Made by a program: the position numbers and the translations under genes
The notes under the pieces: model-generated
The model's database searches: none
Seen by the model: the letters and a program-made list of their open reading frames with translations, nothing else
What the model was told of the DNA's origin: nothing
Shown: piece after piece, positions 11,336-24,000 of the stretch
Layout: every line of letters starts with the position of its first letter
Numbering within the stretch: the first letter of the stretch is position 1
Assembly: GCA_947623455.1 (NCBI GenBank)
Contig: OX392529.1
Coordinates: 7,750,001 to 7,814,000, forward strand
Direction of reading: 5' to 3'
Length of the DNA stretch: 64,000 nucleotides
From: Mimachlamys varia
Taxonomy: Eukaryota > Mollusca > Bivalvia > Pectinida > Pectinidae

Positions 11336-13815
11336 GGGCTCGGGTATATGAACGTCGCTTCGTTATGCCGTTGTCGTCTCTAGACGGGAAATGACGTCAC
11401 AGGCCTAATACGGGAACCGAGAGAGGCGAATACGGAAATGTAAGGGGCAGTCATGTGACGTCTTTTAACCAATCGAATAACATTCTCACTAGTGGAAGGA
11501 TAAGATTATACATGTATATAGGGACTCGGGTATATGAGTATATAGGGGCTCGAGTATATAGGTACAGTGAATATGTAGGGGCTCGGGTATATGAATATAT
11601 ATAGGGGCTCGGGTACATGAGTATATGTAGGGGCTCGGGTATATGATTATATAGGGGCTCGGGTATATGAGTATACATACATGTAGGGGCTCGGGTATAT
11701 GAGTATACATAGGGGCTCGGGTATATGAGTATACATAGGGGCTCGGGTATATGAGTATATGTAGGGGCTCGGGTATATGATTATATAGGGGCTCGGGTAT
11801 ATGAGTATACATAGGGGCTCGGGTATATGAGTATATGTAGGGGCTCGGGTATATTAGTATATATAGGGGCTCGGGTATATGAGTATATATAGGGGCTCGG
11901 GTATATGAGTATACATAGGGGCTCGGGTATATGAGTATATATAGGGGATCGGGTATATTAGTATATATAGGGGTTCGGGTATATGAGTATACATAGGGGC
12001 TCGGGTATATGAGTATATGTAGGGGCTCGGGTATATTAGTATATATAGGGGCTCGGGTATATGTGTATATATAGGGACTTGGGTATATGAGTATATAGAG
12101 GGACTCGGGTATATGAGTATATAGAGGGACTCGGGTATATGAGTATATAGAGGGACTTGGGTATATGAGTATATAGAGGGACTCGGGTATATGAGTATAT
12201 ATAGGGACTTGGGTATATGAGTATATAGAGGGACTCGGGTATATGAGTATATATAGGGACTTGGGTATATGAGTATATAGAGGGACTCGGGTATATGAGT
12301 ATATATAGGGACTTGGGTATATGAGTATATAGAGGGACTCGGGTATATGAGTATATAGAGGGGCTCGGGTATATGAGTATATATAGGGGCTCGGGTATAT
12401 GAGTATATATAGGGACTTGGGTATATGAGTATATAGAGGGGCTCGGTTATATGAGTATATAGAGGGACTCGGGTATATGAGTATATATAGGGGCTCGGGT
12501 ATATGAGTATATATAGGGGCTCTGGTATATGTGTATATATAGGGTCTCGGATATGAGTATATAAAGGGACTTGGGTATATGAGTATATGTAGGGGCTCGG
12601 GTATATGAGTATATATAGGGGCACGGGTATATGAGTATATATAGGGTCACGGGTATATGAGTATATATAGGGGCTCGGGTATATGAGTATATGTAGGGAC
12701 TCGGTTATATGAGTATATATAGAGGCTCGGGTATATGAGTATATAGAGGGACTCGGGTATATGAGTATATATAGGGGCTCGGGTATATGAGTATATATAG
12801 GGGATCGGGTATATTAGTATATATAGGGGCTCGGGTATATGAGTATACATAGGGGCTCGGGTATATGAGTATATGTAGGGGCTCGGGTATATGAGTATAT
12901 ATAGGGACTCGGGTATATGTGTATATATAGGGACTTTGGTATATGAGTATATAGAGGGACTCGGGTATATGAGTATATAGAGGGACTCGGGTATATGAGT
13001 ATATATAGGGACTTGGGTATATGAGTATATAGAGGGACTCGGGTATATGAGTATATATAGGGACTTGGGTATATGAGTATATAGAGGGACTCGGGTATAT
13101 GAGTATATATAGGGACTTGGGTATATGAGTATATAGAGGGACTCGGGTATATGAGTATATAGAGGGGCTCGGTTATATGAGTATATAGAGGGACTCGGGT
13201 ATATGAGTATATATAGGGGCTCGGGTATATGAGTATATATAGGGACTTGGGTATATGAGTATATAGAGGGACTTGGGTATATGAGTATATATAGGGGCTC
13301 GGTTATATGAGTATATAGAGGGACTCGGGTATATGAGTATATAGAGGGGCTCGGGTATATGAGTATATATAGGGACTTGGGTATATGAGTATATAGAGGG
13401 ACTTGGGTATATGAGTATATAGAGGGACTCGGGTATATGAGTATATAGAGGGGCTCGGTTATATGAGTATATAGAGGGACTCTGGTATATGAGTATATAT
13501 AGGGGCTCGGGTATATGTGTATATATAGGGGCTCTGGTATATGTGTATATATAGGGTCTCGGATATGAGTATATATAGGGACTTGGGTATATGAGTATAT
13601 GTAGGGGCTCGGGTATATGAGTATATATAGGGGCACGGGTATATGAGTATATATTGGGTCACGGGTATATGAGTATGTATAGGGGCTCGGGTATATGAGT
13701 ATATGTAGGGACTCGGGTATATGAGTATATATAGAGGCTCGGGTATATGAGTATATATAGGGGCTCGGGTATATGAGTATATATAGGTGCTCGGGTATAT
13801 GAGTATATATATGTG
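11331..13815. repeat. 26-bp minisatellite (core AGGGGCTCGGGTATAT), array 2
   Basis: One solitary unit (11331-11350) is followed by about 165 bp of unique sequence, then about 88 units of GGGCTCGGGTATATGAGTAT plus ATATAG from about 11515. Variants include GGGACTCGGG, GGGACTTGGG and GGGGATCGGG. Some variants alternate regularly (for example 12080-12320 and 13010-13150), which suggests multi-unit amplification. The minus-strand ORFs of 256 and 438 aa are by-products of the non-triplet period. Confidence 0.95.
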
Positions 13816-14069
13816 TGTAGATATGTTCAAGTTTAACTTCTTTATTAACCAGAAGCCCTATATGCAAATGTTGGCGCCGCCGTCGGAAAAGCAACACCTT
13901 GATCTCACTTTTTTCGACTTTCGTCAAGGCGAGACAAAACTTGTGACTGACAAAACAATACATGCTTTACCAGCCAAGTACAAGTACAAGTGCTATGCAA
14001 AAAGTGGCAGGTAGCTAGCTGACAAAAACTTTGAAACATGGATATTTTGCGTGTTTTTTGGAGGAAATC

Positions 14070-14139
14070 GAGAAATGTGATATTTGATGCAAGAAAGGTA
14101 GATGGAGCCGATTGCTCGACCAATGTGTTATTAGTCACT
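14070..14139 (+). repeat. Fragment of a dispersed repeat (also at 34370 and 63895)
   Basis: GAAATGTGATATTTGATGCA and the following AGAAAGGTAGATGG are shared with 34370-34480 and 63890-64000. This copy is cut off by the foldback at 14140. No coding potential. Confidence 0.5.
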
Positions 14140-14336
14140 CTGGCCCCGGTTTCATCAATGTTCCTTAACTTAAGGAAATTCCTTAACTTAAAAATCTCCA
14201 TATGAAAGCATTACAGAATTTAAGGAAAGCTCCTTAACTAAGAAATTTCCCCTTAAATTCTGTAATGCTTTCCTATGGAGATTTTTAAGTTAAGGAGTTT
14301 CCTTAAGTTAAGGAACATTGATGAAACCGGGGCCAG
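14140..14336. mobile_element. Foldback MITE, 197 bp
   Basis: The ends CTGGCCCCGGTTTCATCAAT and their exact complement at 14317-14336 open two arms of about 95 bp that are almost fully complementary. Inside are repeated CCTTAACTTAAG-type steps. No ORF. The flanks show no clear target duplication. Confidence 0.8.
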
Positions 14337-15389
14337 GACACACCTACGTGTGTAACAATGGGTCAAATACATGGCGTTTGGTGCGAAGTTCAACATCACA
14401 ATGCTATGTATATATCTTTTTGTAAATACCAGCAAACACATGTTACAATAGTAATCAGATGATAATTATGATTAGGAGGAAAGTTGTGGGGGGAAATACA
14501 TGGAGTGAACAGATGGTCTCTGTGCCTTGTACCGGTTCGTACATTCAAATCGCCAATAACAAAAAAATATCACCCATTCTAGTCTCTGAAATAAGTCGTT
14601 ATCACAGTGACCGTAAAAAAACACTACATGTACCTTCGGGAGGGATAACAAAGACTACCTTCGGGAGGGATAAAAAAGTCTTCCTTCGGGAGGGATGAAA
14701 CAAAAAGCAAGGGAGATATGCTACCTTCAGTTACCTTATTTATCAGTTTGTATCCATACAATAATATCATGTATATTTTCAACAACATTGATTCTATTAC
14801 ACAAAATATAACAATACCGCCGCCTCTACAAACCGACCTAGGAAATGCAATCTGACTATAGCCCATGAGCTCCAAAAGATCCGGAGGCTTTATCAAGCGT
14901 TCGGATACACAAGCAAAGTCGTATTTGGATAAAAAGTTACAAAAAGCCGGTGTCCTCCAGAGCTTGTCTAGAAGACCTCTACCGATATTCCAGAAAAGGA
15001 CTGAAATCTCACTCGCCAGACCGTCCTACCTTGTGGTTCTGTGACGTAACCTGAGAAGGGCTGGACCGTTGTGGCGCCCTCCAGGGCTGGTTAGGGGGCG
15101 CCCGCGCTGCGGGTCCTGGTTGTCCTCGGTCATTCAGATATTCCGAACGGTGCTGTTCTCAGTGGTGATTGGTGTCTTCGCTTGGTCTGGGCTCTCGCTC
15201 CACGTGGTCGTCAGTTCCAGTATATAACTGTCAATTGATTACAATTTGTCCGTCTTCCTCGAGTTGTCTCCTTGCTTTTTGTGATATTTTTGTATATGGT
15301 ATAACCTCTTTCTGCGATCCTCTATCAAGGAAACTGTTTATGTAAACCAAAGTTAGAACCACTCAGCCTGAAAGAGTTGATTTCCACCA
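14337..15389. other. No gene seen; small 25-bp tandem repeat at 14634-14698
   Basis: Three copies of a unit containing CCTTCGGGAGGGAT occur at 14634-14698. A GC-richer patch lies at about 15050-15130. I see no exon or RNA gene. Confidence 0.4.
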
Positions 15390-16073
15390 ATTATACGTCT
15401 TGCTGATACAGGAACCTGACCAAAACCTTTGTACGTTGTCAAACTCTATCCTTTGGTCAAAGCCGAGCTCTTGGAATATGAAGTCTCGTAAAAGTGATTC
15501 TGTGTCTTATTTGCTAGATTCTCCACCTAGACCAGTGGAAACTAATTTGTTTTTCATAGATCTACACTGTAAATCTATCACCGAGTCTTGTAATGAATCC
15601 TCTCCTCTCGAACTTTTTCCACTTTTTTTCACACAGTTCACTGTTAATCCGTTCCTGTGCCTCTAGCCTCAGTGATATCTGCTTGTCTCCATTGTTTGAC
15701 TTCAATTACTACGAAACTCACTCACTGTTCGAATGCCTCTGTCTTCTTTTCTACTTCGCCAACTCTTCTCTCTATTCCAGTCACCTTCGAAGAAAGATTG
15801 TTCATCGTGTCCTCTATTTTTCGCAAATTCTCCAGCTCTTCTGGAATGAAATCTAGTAGTCTGTTTATTTCAGCATCATCGTCGTTGGCTGGGGTTTCGA
15901 TGGTTTCGAAGTAGAGGATGACGAAGGTCCAGCGTTGCCGGGCTTGGTTGGACTGCTGTATAAGACTCCTTTCGCTGCATTAAGAAGAGAACTCGACAAA
16001 CCCATGGATGGATTACTGACATCCGTACTTTAGTTGTCCGCCCTTGTTTACGTTTCTTGGATTGTTTCCCCAT
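15390..16073 (-). pseudogene. L1-like ORF1 protein relic
   Basis: On the minus strand an ATG at 16073 opens MGKQSKKRKQGR, a basic start typical of non-LTR ORF1 proteins. After a frame change the strand reads FIPEELENLRKIEDTMNNLS followed by KVTGIERRVGEVEKKTEAFE, a heptad-like coiled coil. After further breaks it reads DLQCRSMKNKLV and then FTGLGGES. The 'coiled coil, then DLQ-RSM--NL-F-G' order is that of L1-type ORF1 (Transposase_22-like). The several frame changes and stops mark it as dead. No ORF2 is next to it. Plus-strand ORFs over the same bases are shadows. Confidence 0.6.
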
Positions 16074-17614
16074 AACGAAGATTATTCACTCTGTTTACAG
16101 TTCACACATACGGTAGATGTAGATACCTCGTATGACGTATTTACAGCAATATGGTTTCTTCCCCGTGCGTCTTTTTTCATGTAAGTACGGAATCAGTAAT
16201 GCGTGACGAATATTTTTTTGTCACAGCAATGGACAAGTTCCACATCGTTGAATAGTGGATAAATCATGGCAAAAAGTTCAAAGTTCAAAATGTAAACAAT
16301 GAAAACAATGTGATTATCGAAGATCAGCGAAATATGGCCGTTTCCCTACAAACAGCAAGACTACATGGCGAAATGCATATAAAACACAAAAATCTTGCAC
16401 CTGAACATGATGAAACACCAAAATTGTATGGAGTACTTATCGGTATGGCTGGGTATCGGTGCTGATCGCCATTTTGTTTGACCCCAGGGACTCGGGTATA
16501 TGTGTGGTCGACATACAAAAGAGAAAAAAATAACCCTCTCATACGGTAAGTAAGTTATTAATTGTTGCAAAGTCATGCTTTATGTAAAAAAATCTATTTG
16601 GTTAGGATATGTTCTGTCATAGCCCTATGTAAATAGTTCTGACCAAGATTCATTTTATACAGGTAAATCGAGCGAATGTTGCAGTTTGGGCGACACGAGG
16701 CAAACCCCAAGGGTTTTACCTTTCTGATCGGCTGTTGCTGATGGATCGATAGTTAGATTTCCGTCCTATAAATGTTACCGCTTATAAGCAATGCTTTATA
16801 AATATTAATTTCTTTCTCTTTTTATATATAAATTCATATAGATATCAATAGAAATAACTTTTTGTTCTGGTAACCTATATAGCTAGACCACTGTATGGGA
16901 TACCAACGTATCGCCATAGGTAGCGAGCAAGACACAACAATACACCTATGGCTATTAAGTGAAGTTTGTTTACTTTTTTATAATACCACCAAATATTTCA
17001 TAAAACTGTAGTTCTGAAATCCTTGTGAATTATTCGTACATGTACCGATATTTAGACACAACCCTATGTTTTTCATGCAGTTTTTCAATTAATATTAACG
17101 AAATCCTTAATCGTCCAACCCATGCAAATGAGACATACAAAATGTACACGTACTGTATGTGTTTACAAACATATCTGAGCACGGAGCACGCGCAGATGTT
17201 CCTCGTGGATACAATAAAAATGACTTCGATGTCGAAATGCAGCCTGTCAAATAATATATCTCTGGATAAAAGTAAACTTAGCACTTATCTCATTACATTT
17301 CATGTACATAATAAATTCCTGAATTTATAGAATTTTCTATATTTGTATAGCTGAAAATTCTCGACGATTTTCATTTACGTTGAATAGTACACTGTAATGA
17401 GCGAGTAATGTTCAGGTTAACATTTCCCTTCACAGGGGCCCTGTGTGTGCGAGCTATCAATAAAAACTTATTTTGGTTAGTTTGAAGTGTATGTATCATA
17501 ATTGTTGGCAAGCCAACGTATTTCGTGCGTGAATTTATACATCGAAAAGGTACGTGTGAAATCAAACCTCTCGTGTCCCAGCTCGAGCTCGCGTCCTGTT
17601 GTTTACAACACCCT
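16074..17614. other. No gene seen
   Basis: Mostly AT-rich. A solitary unit resembling the 26-bp minisatellites lies at 16486-16508 (AGGGACTCGGGTATATGTGT). The overlapping ORFs at 17025-17330 on both strands have no family features. Confidence 0.4.
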
Positions 17615-18449
17615 TACAGTTGTGGGATCGCACAACGTTACACGATGTGTAGTGAGCGCATGATGTGTGCCCATGATGTGAGAGCGATGCGATCCTGGGC
17701 GATTATATCTAACGCATATGCGGGCACACGTTAAACTAATATTGTGGGAAGACAATCGTGGTTGGTGTAAATTGAGAAAATGGCTTAACAATATACATTT
17801 TGTAAACGGTTTCGCTTTGCTTGCTTTAAGCATACATATTTATTTCTATATTTAAACTACATATATTGGCTGATATTTCTATCTATATATTTCTAATAAT
17901 TTGAAATAGTCTTCTTGTAGTTTTTTGAAACACACTACATGTTAACGTTCAACACATATTGACAAGTTCTCATTCAGGTAAATATTGCCAGTTTCACCAA
18001 GTTATACCTGTACAACATAGACCATATATTTAAGAGGTATCTGACCCAGGGCACTTACTACACTCACATCAGTGTGAAAATACAGGTAAAGTGGTGGAGA
18101 GAGTGGGGCTTTTCAAATAACTAATTTTAAGACTGTATGGGAGCTTAACCCGCACTTGACTGTGTCTTGGTCACTGAAATACTGTTTACTGTATATTGTA
18201 AAATTAACATAATCCAAATTAATATGATGCGAATTTATATACATGTATTTCGACAAGAGGGTTCCGTATTTTTACCATTCCGTAATATGTATCGACCAAT
18301 TGTACCAAATCGTGCGTGTGAGAATCGCACAGATGAACGAACTTTCTTTTGATCGCCTAGTTGTGCGCACCATGGGCGAACGATGTGTGAACGGCGTGTG
18401 CATAATGCACGCACGCATTGTTTGGTGCGTTTTGCGTCACCACAGTGTA
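17615..18449. mobile_element. hAT-like MITE, copy 2
   Basis: Alignable end to end with 419-1331. It opens with TACAGTTGTGGGATCGCACA, keeps the shared interior blocks (CAATTGTACCAAATCGTGCG, TTGTGCGCACCATGGGCGAA) and closes with a degraded inverted repeat (complement CACTGTGGTGACGC). No target duplication is visible, so this copy looks older or more eroded than copy 1. Confidence 0.65.
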
Positions 18450-18984
18450 CATGTACATGTGGTTGCGCCAGGGGGAGCGGTTATTTCGTGCTATATTTTG
18501 ATGTCGCTGTATTTGGCGCGGGCTTTCCTAAAAATTAAACTGACCATATCGGACATCGGGTACATCAAGTACGGATTCCTTCGTCTGAAGATAGGTATGT
18601 TTCATTCTAGTTGATTTAAAAAAAAAAACATGCATTCACTAAATTGCCTCTTAAATTGGATTTTTTTTATTACATTTACGAAACGTACATGTATACACGG
18701 ACTGTTGGCGCGGTTAGGAAGAACTAATTTAGCAAAGTGAAACATGCATAATGTCTACCCCCGCTTCATAATCAAGTCACTGAAGATCGTAAGCTAATAT
18801 TGCCATCCATTTTCTAAAAGAAATCACTGGTTTCCAACACATGTTTAAAAGTGGCCGCCACCAAACATCACCTGATCGTTCGCATAGAAAGTTCTAATGG
18901 ATCCCATGACGCTGGCAATATGGGCATTTCAGGTAGTAAGGCAGGATGAAAAGACTCGCGGCTGCTGGTATTAATATATAGAGT
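18450..18984. other. No gene seen
   Basis: Unique sequence between the MITE and the 29-bp array. No reading frame with splice context was recognised. Confidence 0.35.
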
Positions 18985-20300
18985 AAGATTGGATGGAGAA
19001 ACTCGATGATTGTAAGGAAGGATGGGGAGAATCACGAATTGTAAGGAAGGATGGGGAGAATCACGGATGGTTAGGAAGGATGGAGAGACACAGATGGTAA
19101 GGAATGATGGAGACTCAAGGATGAAAAGAAATGATGGAGAGACACACGGAAGGTAAGGAATGATGGAGACAATGATGGAGAGAAATGATGGAGAGACTCA
19201 CGGATGGTGAGGAATGATGGATACTCGCGGATGGAAAGAAAGGATGAAGTGACACATGGATGGTGAGGCAGGATCGAGAGACTGAAGGATGGAAAGGAAT
19301 AACGGAGATACCCACGAATGGTAAAGAGGGATTGGGACACACGTAAAGTAAGGAAGGATGGAGAGACTCACGGAAAGTTAGGAAGGATGGAGGGACACAC
19401 GGAAAGTGGGGAACGAAGGAGAGACACACGAAAAGTAAGGAAGGACGGTGGGACTCACGGAAATTAAGGAAGGACGGAGAAACTCACGGAAAGTAAGGAA
19501 GGACGGAGAGACATACGGATGGTAAGGAAGGACGGGGGGACTCACGGAAAGTAAGGAAGGACGGAGAGACACACGGAAAGTAAGGAAGGACGGTGGGACT
19601 CACGGAAATTAAGTAAGGACGGAGAAACTCACGGAAAGTAAGGAAGGACGGAGAGACATACGGAAAGTAAGGAAGGACGGGGGGACTCACGGAAAGTAAG
19701 GAAGGATGGAGAGACTCGCGTATGATAAGGAAAAATGGAGAGACACACGGAAAATAAGGAAGGATGGAGAGACACAGATTGTAAGGAAGCATGGAGAGAC
19801 TCATGGATGGTTAGGAAGCATGGAGACACTCGATCATGGTGAGGAATGATGGAGACTCAAGGAAGAAAAGAAAGGATGGAGAAACACATGGATGGTGAGG
19901 CAGGATCGAGAGACTGAAGGATGGAAAGGAATAACGGAGATACCCACGAATGGTAAAGAAGGATTGAGACACACGTAAAGTAAGGAAGGATGGAGAGACA
20001 CGTATGTTGAAGAATGAGGAAGAGACTCGCGGCTGGTATGGTAATTTTATATAGAATAAGATTGGATGGAGAGACTCAAGGATGGAGATTCAAGGATGAA
20101 AAGAAATGATGGAGAGACACCTGGATGGTGAGGCAAGATCGAGAGACTGAAGGATGGAAAGGAATAACGGCGATTCTCACAAATGGTAAAGAAGGATGGA
20201 GACACATGGAAAGTAAGGAAGGACGGAGAGACTCACGAATGTTAAGGAATGATGGAGACTCAAGGATGGTAAGAAAGGATGGATAGGCACACGAATTGAA
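18985..20300. repeat. 29-bp minisatellite upstream of nucleoside hydrolase A
   Basis: About 45 imperfect units of about 29 bp, best conserved at 19430-19700 as GAAGGACGGAGAGACTCACG plus GAAAGTAAG. Units drift to GATGGAGAGACTCACGGATGG forms at the edges. The array ends about 550 bp before the start codon of the gene. A sister array lies at the same relative place upstream of the paralogue (36578-37625), so a seed array probably predates the gene duplication. Confidence 0.9.
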
Positions 20301-20853
20301 GTAAAGATCAGCTAAAACAAAACGACAGATACATGACGATCATTGTGACATGTCCACGGTACCTGTCAAGTACCATACATAATTGTCTTATCACTTGGTT
20401 TTGTTCTTTTTGGTACTACAGATGTATGTAATAACCAATTTGTATTTCTTTGTACATTTTATTGTGAAAATTTAAGCAAAGCAATGATTAAACCAAGGAT
20501 ATCGAAATTCATTGCCAATAGAGGTAATCAACCAACAAGAAATTGCTACATCGATACAATAACCCTGATTGGATGTTTGTGATAATTGGTGGAAGATAAA
20601 GGGTCAGAGGTCACACTAGATCACTCACGGAGGTAAAGCTTGGTTACACGATATCGTAAAACTCCTAATTGGTTCAAACTTCATACTAATTAAGGTAACC
20701 TTAAGTTCTACAACTGAGGTCAACAATCCACGAATTTTAGTCAAAGGATCAAAGATCACACTTGACCACATGAAAGTTGGGGTGTATCTGTACAATGTAT
20801 AAGCGCAAGCTTATTATGTTTTTCTCTATTATCAGACTGTCCAATACAAGGAT
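20301..20853 (+). promoter_or_regulatory. Presumed 5' flank/promoter region of nucleoside hydrolase A
   Basis: The region resembles 37626-38391: both carry an AGCTAAAACAAA-CGAC block, the AAAACTCCTAATTGGTTCAAAC block and ACTGYCCAATA-AAGGA just before the ATG. Conservation between paralogues is the only support; no TATA box or initiator can be assigned with confidence. Confidence 0.35.
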
Positions 20854-21042
20854 ATGGCTACACAGAGACAGGAGCTGATAATAGATACGGACGGGGGTGT
20901 AGACGATGCACAGGCTATCTACATGATGTTGGACTCAGCCTTGTATGACGTCATAGGGATCACGTGCGTCAGAGGTAACAGCGGTGTGGACCAAGTCGTA
21001 CGCAACGTTCTGAAAATACTCGTCGCTGCGGAAAAATCAAGC
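20854..21042 (+). CDS. Nucleoside hydrolase A, exon 1
   Basis: Encodes residues 1-63 from MATQRQ, with DTDGGVDDAQA at about residues 12-22. The donor GTATGT follows directly (phase 0). The ATG is chosen because the paralogue uses the same one and upstream homology drops into a non-coding leader. Confidence 0.88.
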
Positions 21043-24000
21043 GTATGTAATGTTATAAAACATATATGACTATGTTATAACTTTATTTCTCAAACGAACA
21101 TGGATTGTTTATCATATACAAGCTCATTACTTGGAGTTTGTCCGCCTTTTTACTGTGTATATGATGACGTACATTATGTGTATACGAGGACGTGCATTAT
21201 GTGTATACGAGGATGTACATTATGTGTCTAAGAGGATGTACATTATGTGTATACGAGGACGTACAGTATGTGTATGCAAGGACGTACAGTATGTGTACAC
21301 GAGGACGTACATTCTGTGTATACGAGGACGTACATTATGTGTATACGAGGATGTACATTATGTGTATAAGAGGATGTACATTATGTGTATAAGAGGACGT
21401 ACAGTATGTGTATACGAGGACGTACAGTATGTGTATACGAGGACGTACATTATGTGTATACGAGGACGTACATTATGTGTATAAGAGGATGTACATTATG
21501 TGTATACGAGGACGTACAGTATGTGTACACGAGGACGTACAGTATGTGTACACGAGGACGTACAGTATGTGTACACGAGGACGTACATTATGTGTATAAG
21601 AGGACGTACAGTATGTGTATACGAGGACGTACAGTATGTGTATAAGAGGACGTACAGTATGTGTACACGAGGATGTACATTATGTGTATACGAGGATGTA
21701 CATTATGTGTATACAAGGACGTACATTATGTGTATACGAGGACGTACAGTATGTGTACACGAGGATGTACATTATGTGTATACGAGGATGTACAGTATGT
21801 GTACACGAGGACGTACATTATGTGTATACGAGGACGTACATTATGTGTATACGAGGACGTACATTATGTGTATACGAGGATGTACAGTATGTGTACACGA
21901 GGATGTATATTATGTGTATACGAGGATGTACAGTATGTGTACACGAGGATGTACAGTATGTGTACACGAGGACGTACATTATGTGTATACGAGGACGTAC
22001 ATTATGTGTATACGAGGACGTACATTATGTGTATAAGAGGATGTACATTATGTGTATAAGAGGATGTACATTATGTGTATACCAGGACGTACAGTATGTG
22101 TATACGAGGACGTACAGTATGTGTACACGAGGACGTACATTATGTGTATACGAAGACGTACATTATGTGTATACGAGGACGTCCATTATATGTATACGAG
22201 GACATACATTATGTGTATACGATGACGTACATTATGTGTATACGAGGACGTACAATATGTGTATACGAGGACATACAGTATGTGTATAAGAGGACGTACA
22301 GTATGTGTACACGAGGACGTACAGTATGTGTACACGAGGACGTACATTACATAAATACGAGGACGTACAGTATGTGTATAAGAGGACGTACAGTATGTGT
22401 ATAAGAGGACGTACATTATGTGTACACGAGGACGTACAGTATGTGTACACGAGGACGTACATTATATGTATACGAGGACGTACATTATATGTATACGAGG
22501 ACGTACAGTATGTGTACACGAGGACGTACATTATGTGTACACGAAGACGTACAGTATGTGTACACGAGGACGTACATTATGTGTATAAGAGGACGTACAT
22601 TATATGTATAAGAGGACGTACATTATGTGTACACGAGGACGTACAGTATGTGTACACGAGGACGTACATTATGTGTATAAGAGGACGTACATTATATGTA
22701 TAAGAGGACGTACATTATGTGTACACGAGGACGTACAGTATGTGTACACGAGGACGTACATTATGTGTATACGAGGACGTACAGTATGTGTATACGAGGA
22801 CGTACATTATGTGTACACGAGGACGTACATTATGTGTACACGAGGACGTACAGTATGTGAACACGAGGACGTACATTATGTGTACACGAGGACGTACATT
22901 ATATGTATACGAGGACGTACAGTATGTGTACACGAGGATGTACATTATGTGTATACGAGGACGTACAGTATGTGTATACGAGGACGTACAGTATGTGTAT
23001 GCAAGGACGTACATTATGTGTATACGAGGACGTACAGTATGTGTATACGAGGACGTACAGTATGTGTAGACGAGGACGTACATTATGTGTATACGAGGAC
23101 GTGTATTAAGTGTATACGAGGACGTACAGTATTGTATAAGAGGATGTACAGTATGTGTACACGAGGACGTACAGTATGTGTACACGAGGACGTACAGTAT
23201 GTGTAGACGAGGACTTACATTATGTGTATACGAGGACGTACATTATGTGTATACGAGGACGTACATTATGTGTATACGAGGACGTACAGTATGTGTACAC
23301 GAGGACGTACATTATGTGTATACGAAGACGTACAGTATGTGTATACGAGGACGTACATTATGTGTATACCAGGATGTACATTATGTATACACGAGGATGT
23401 ACATTATGTGTAGACGAGGACGTACATTATGTGTATACCAGGACGTACATTATATGTATACGAGGACGTGTATTATGTGTATACGAGGACGTACAGTATG
23501 TGTATACGAGGACGTACAGTATGTGTATTAGAGGACGTACATTATGTGTATACGAGGACGTACATTATATGTATACGAGGACGTACAGTATGTGTATACG
23601 AGGATGTACATTATGTGTATACGAGGACGTACAGTATGTGTATACGAGGACGTACAGTATGTGTATGCAAGGACGTACAGTATGTGTATACGAGGACGTA
23701 CATTATGTGTATACGAGGATGTACATTATATGTATACGAGGACGTACAATATGTGTATACGAGGACGTACAGTATGTGTATACGAGGACGTACAGTATGT
23801 GTACACGAGGACGTACAGTATGTGTATACGAGGACGTACAGTATGTGTATACGAGGACGTACAGTATGTGTATACGAGGACGTACATTATGTGTATACGA
23901 GGACGTACAGTATGTGTATACGAGGACGTAAATTATGTGTTTACGAGGACGTACATTATGTGTATACGAGGACGTACATTATGTGTACACGAGGACGTAC

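Noticed and set aside
11489..13963. Minus-strand ORFs up to 438 codons rich in Tyr, Pro and Thr
   Set aside because: By-products of the 26-bp minisatellite; the peptide repeats every 26 residues in step with the DNA period.
15400..15914. Three plus-strand ORFs (Ser/Leu/Phe-rich)
   Set aside because: They are antisense to an L1-like ORF1 relic whose minus-strand reading shows recognisable motifs.
17025..17330. Overlapping ORFs of 101 and 84 codons on opposite strands
   Set aside because: No recognisable domain, no splice sites in suitable places and no repeat of the pattern elsewhere.
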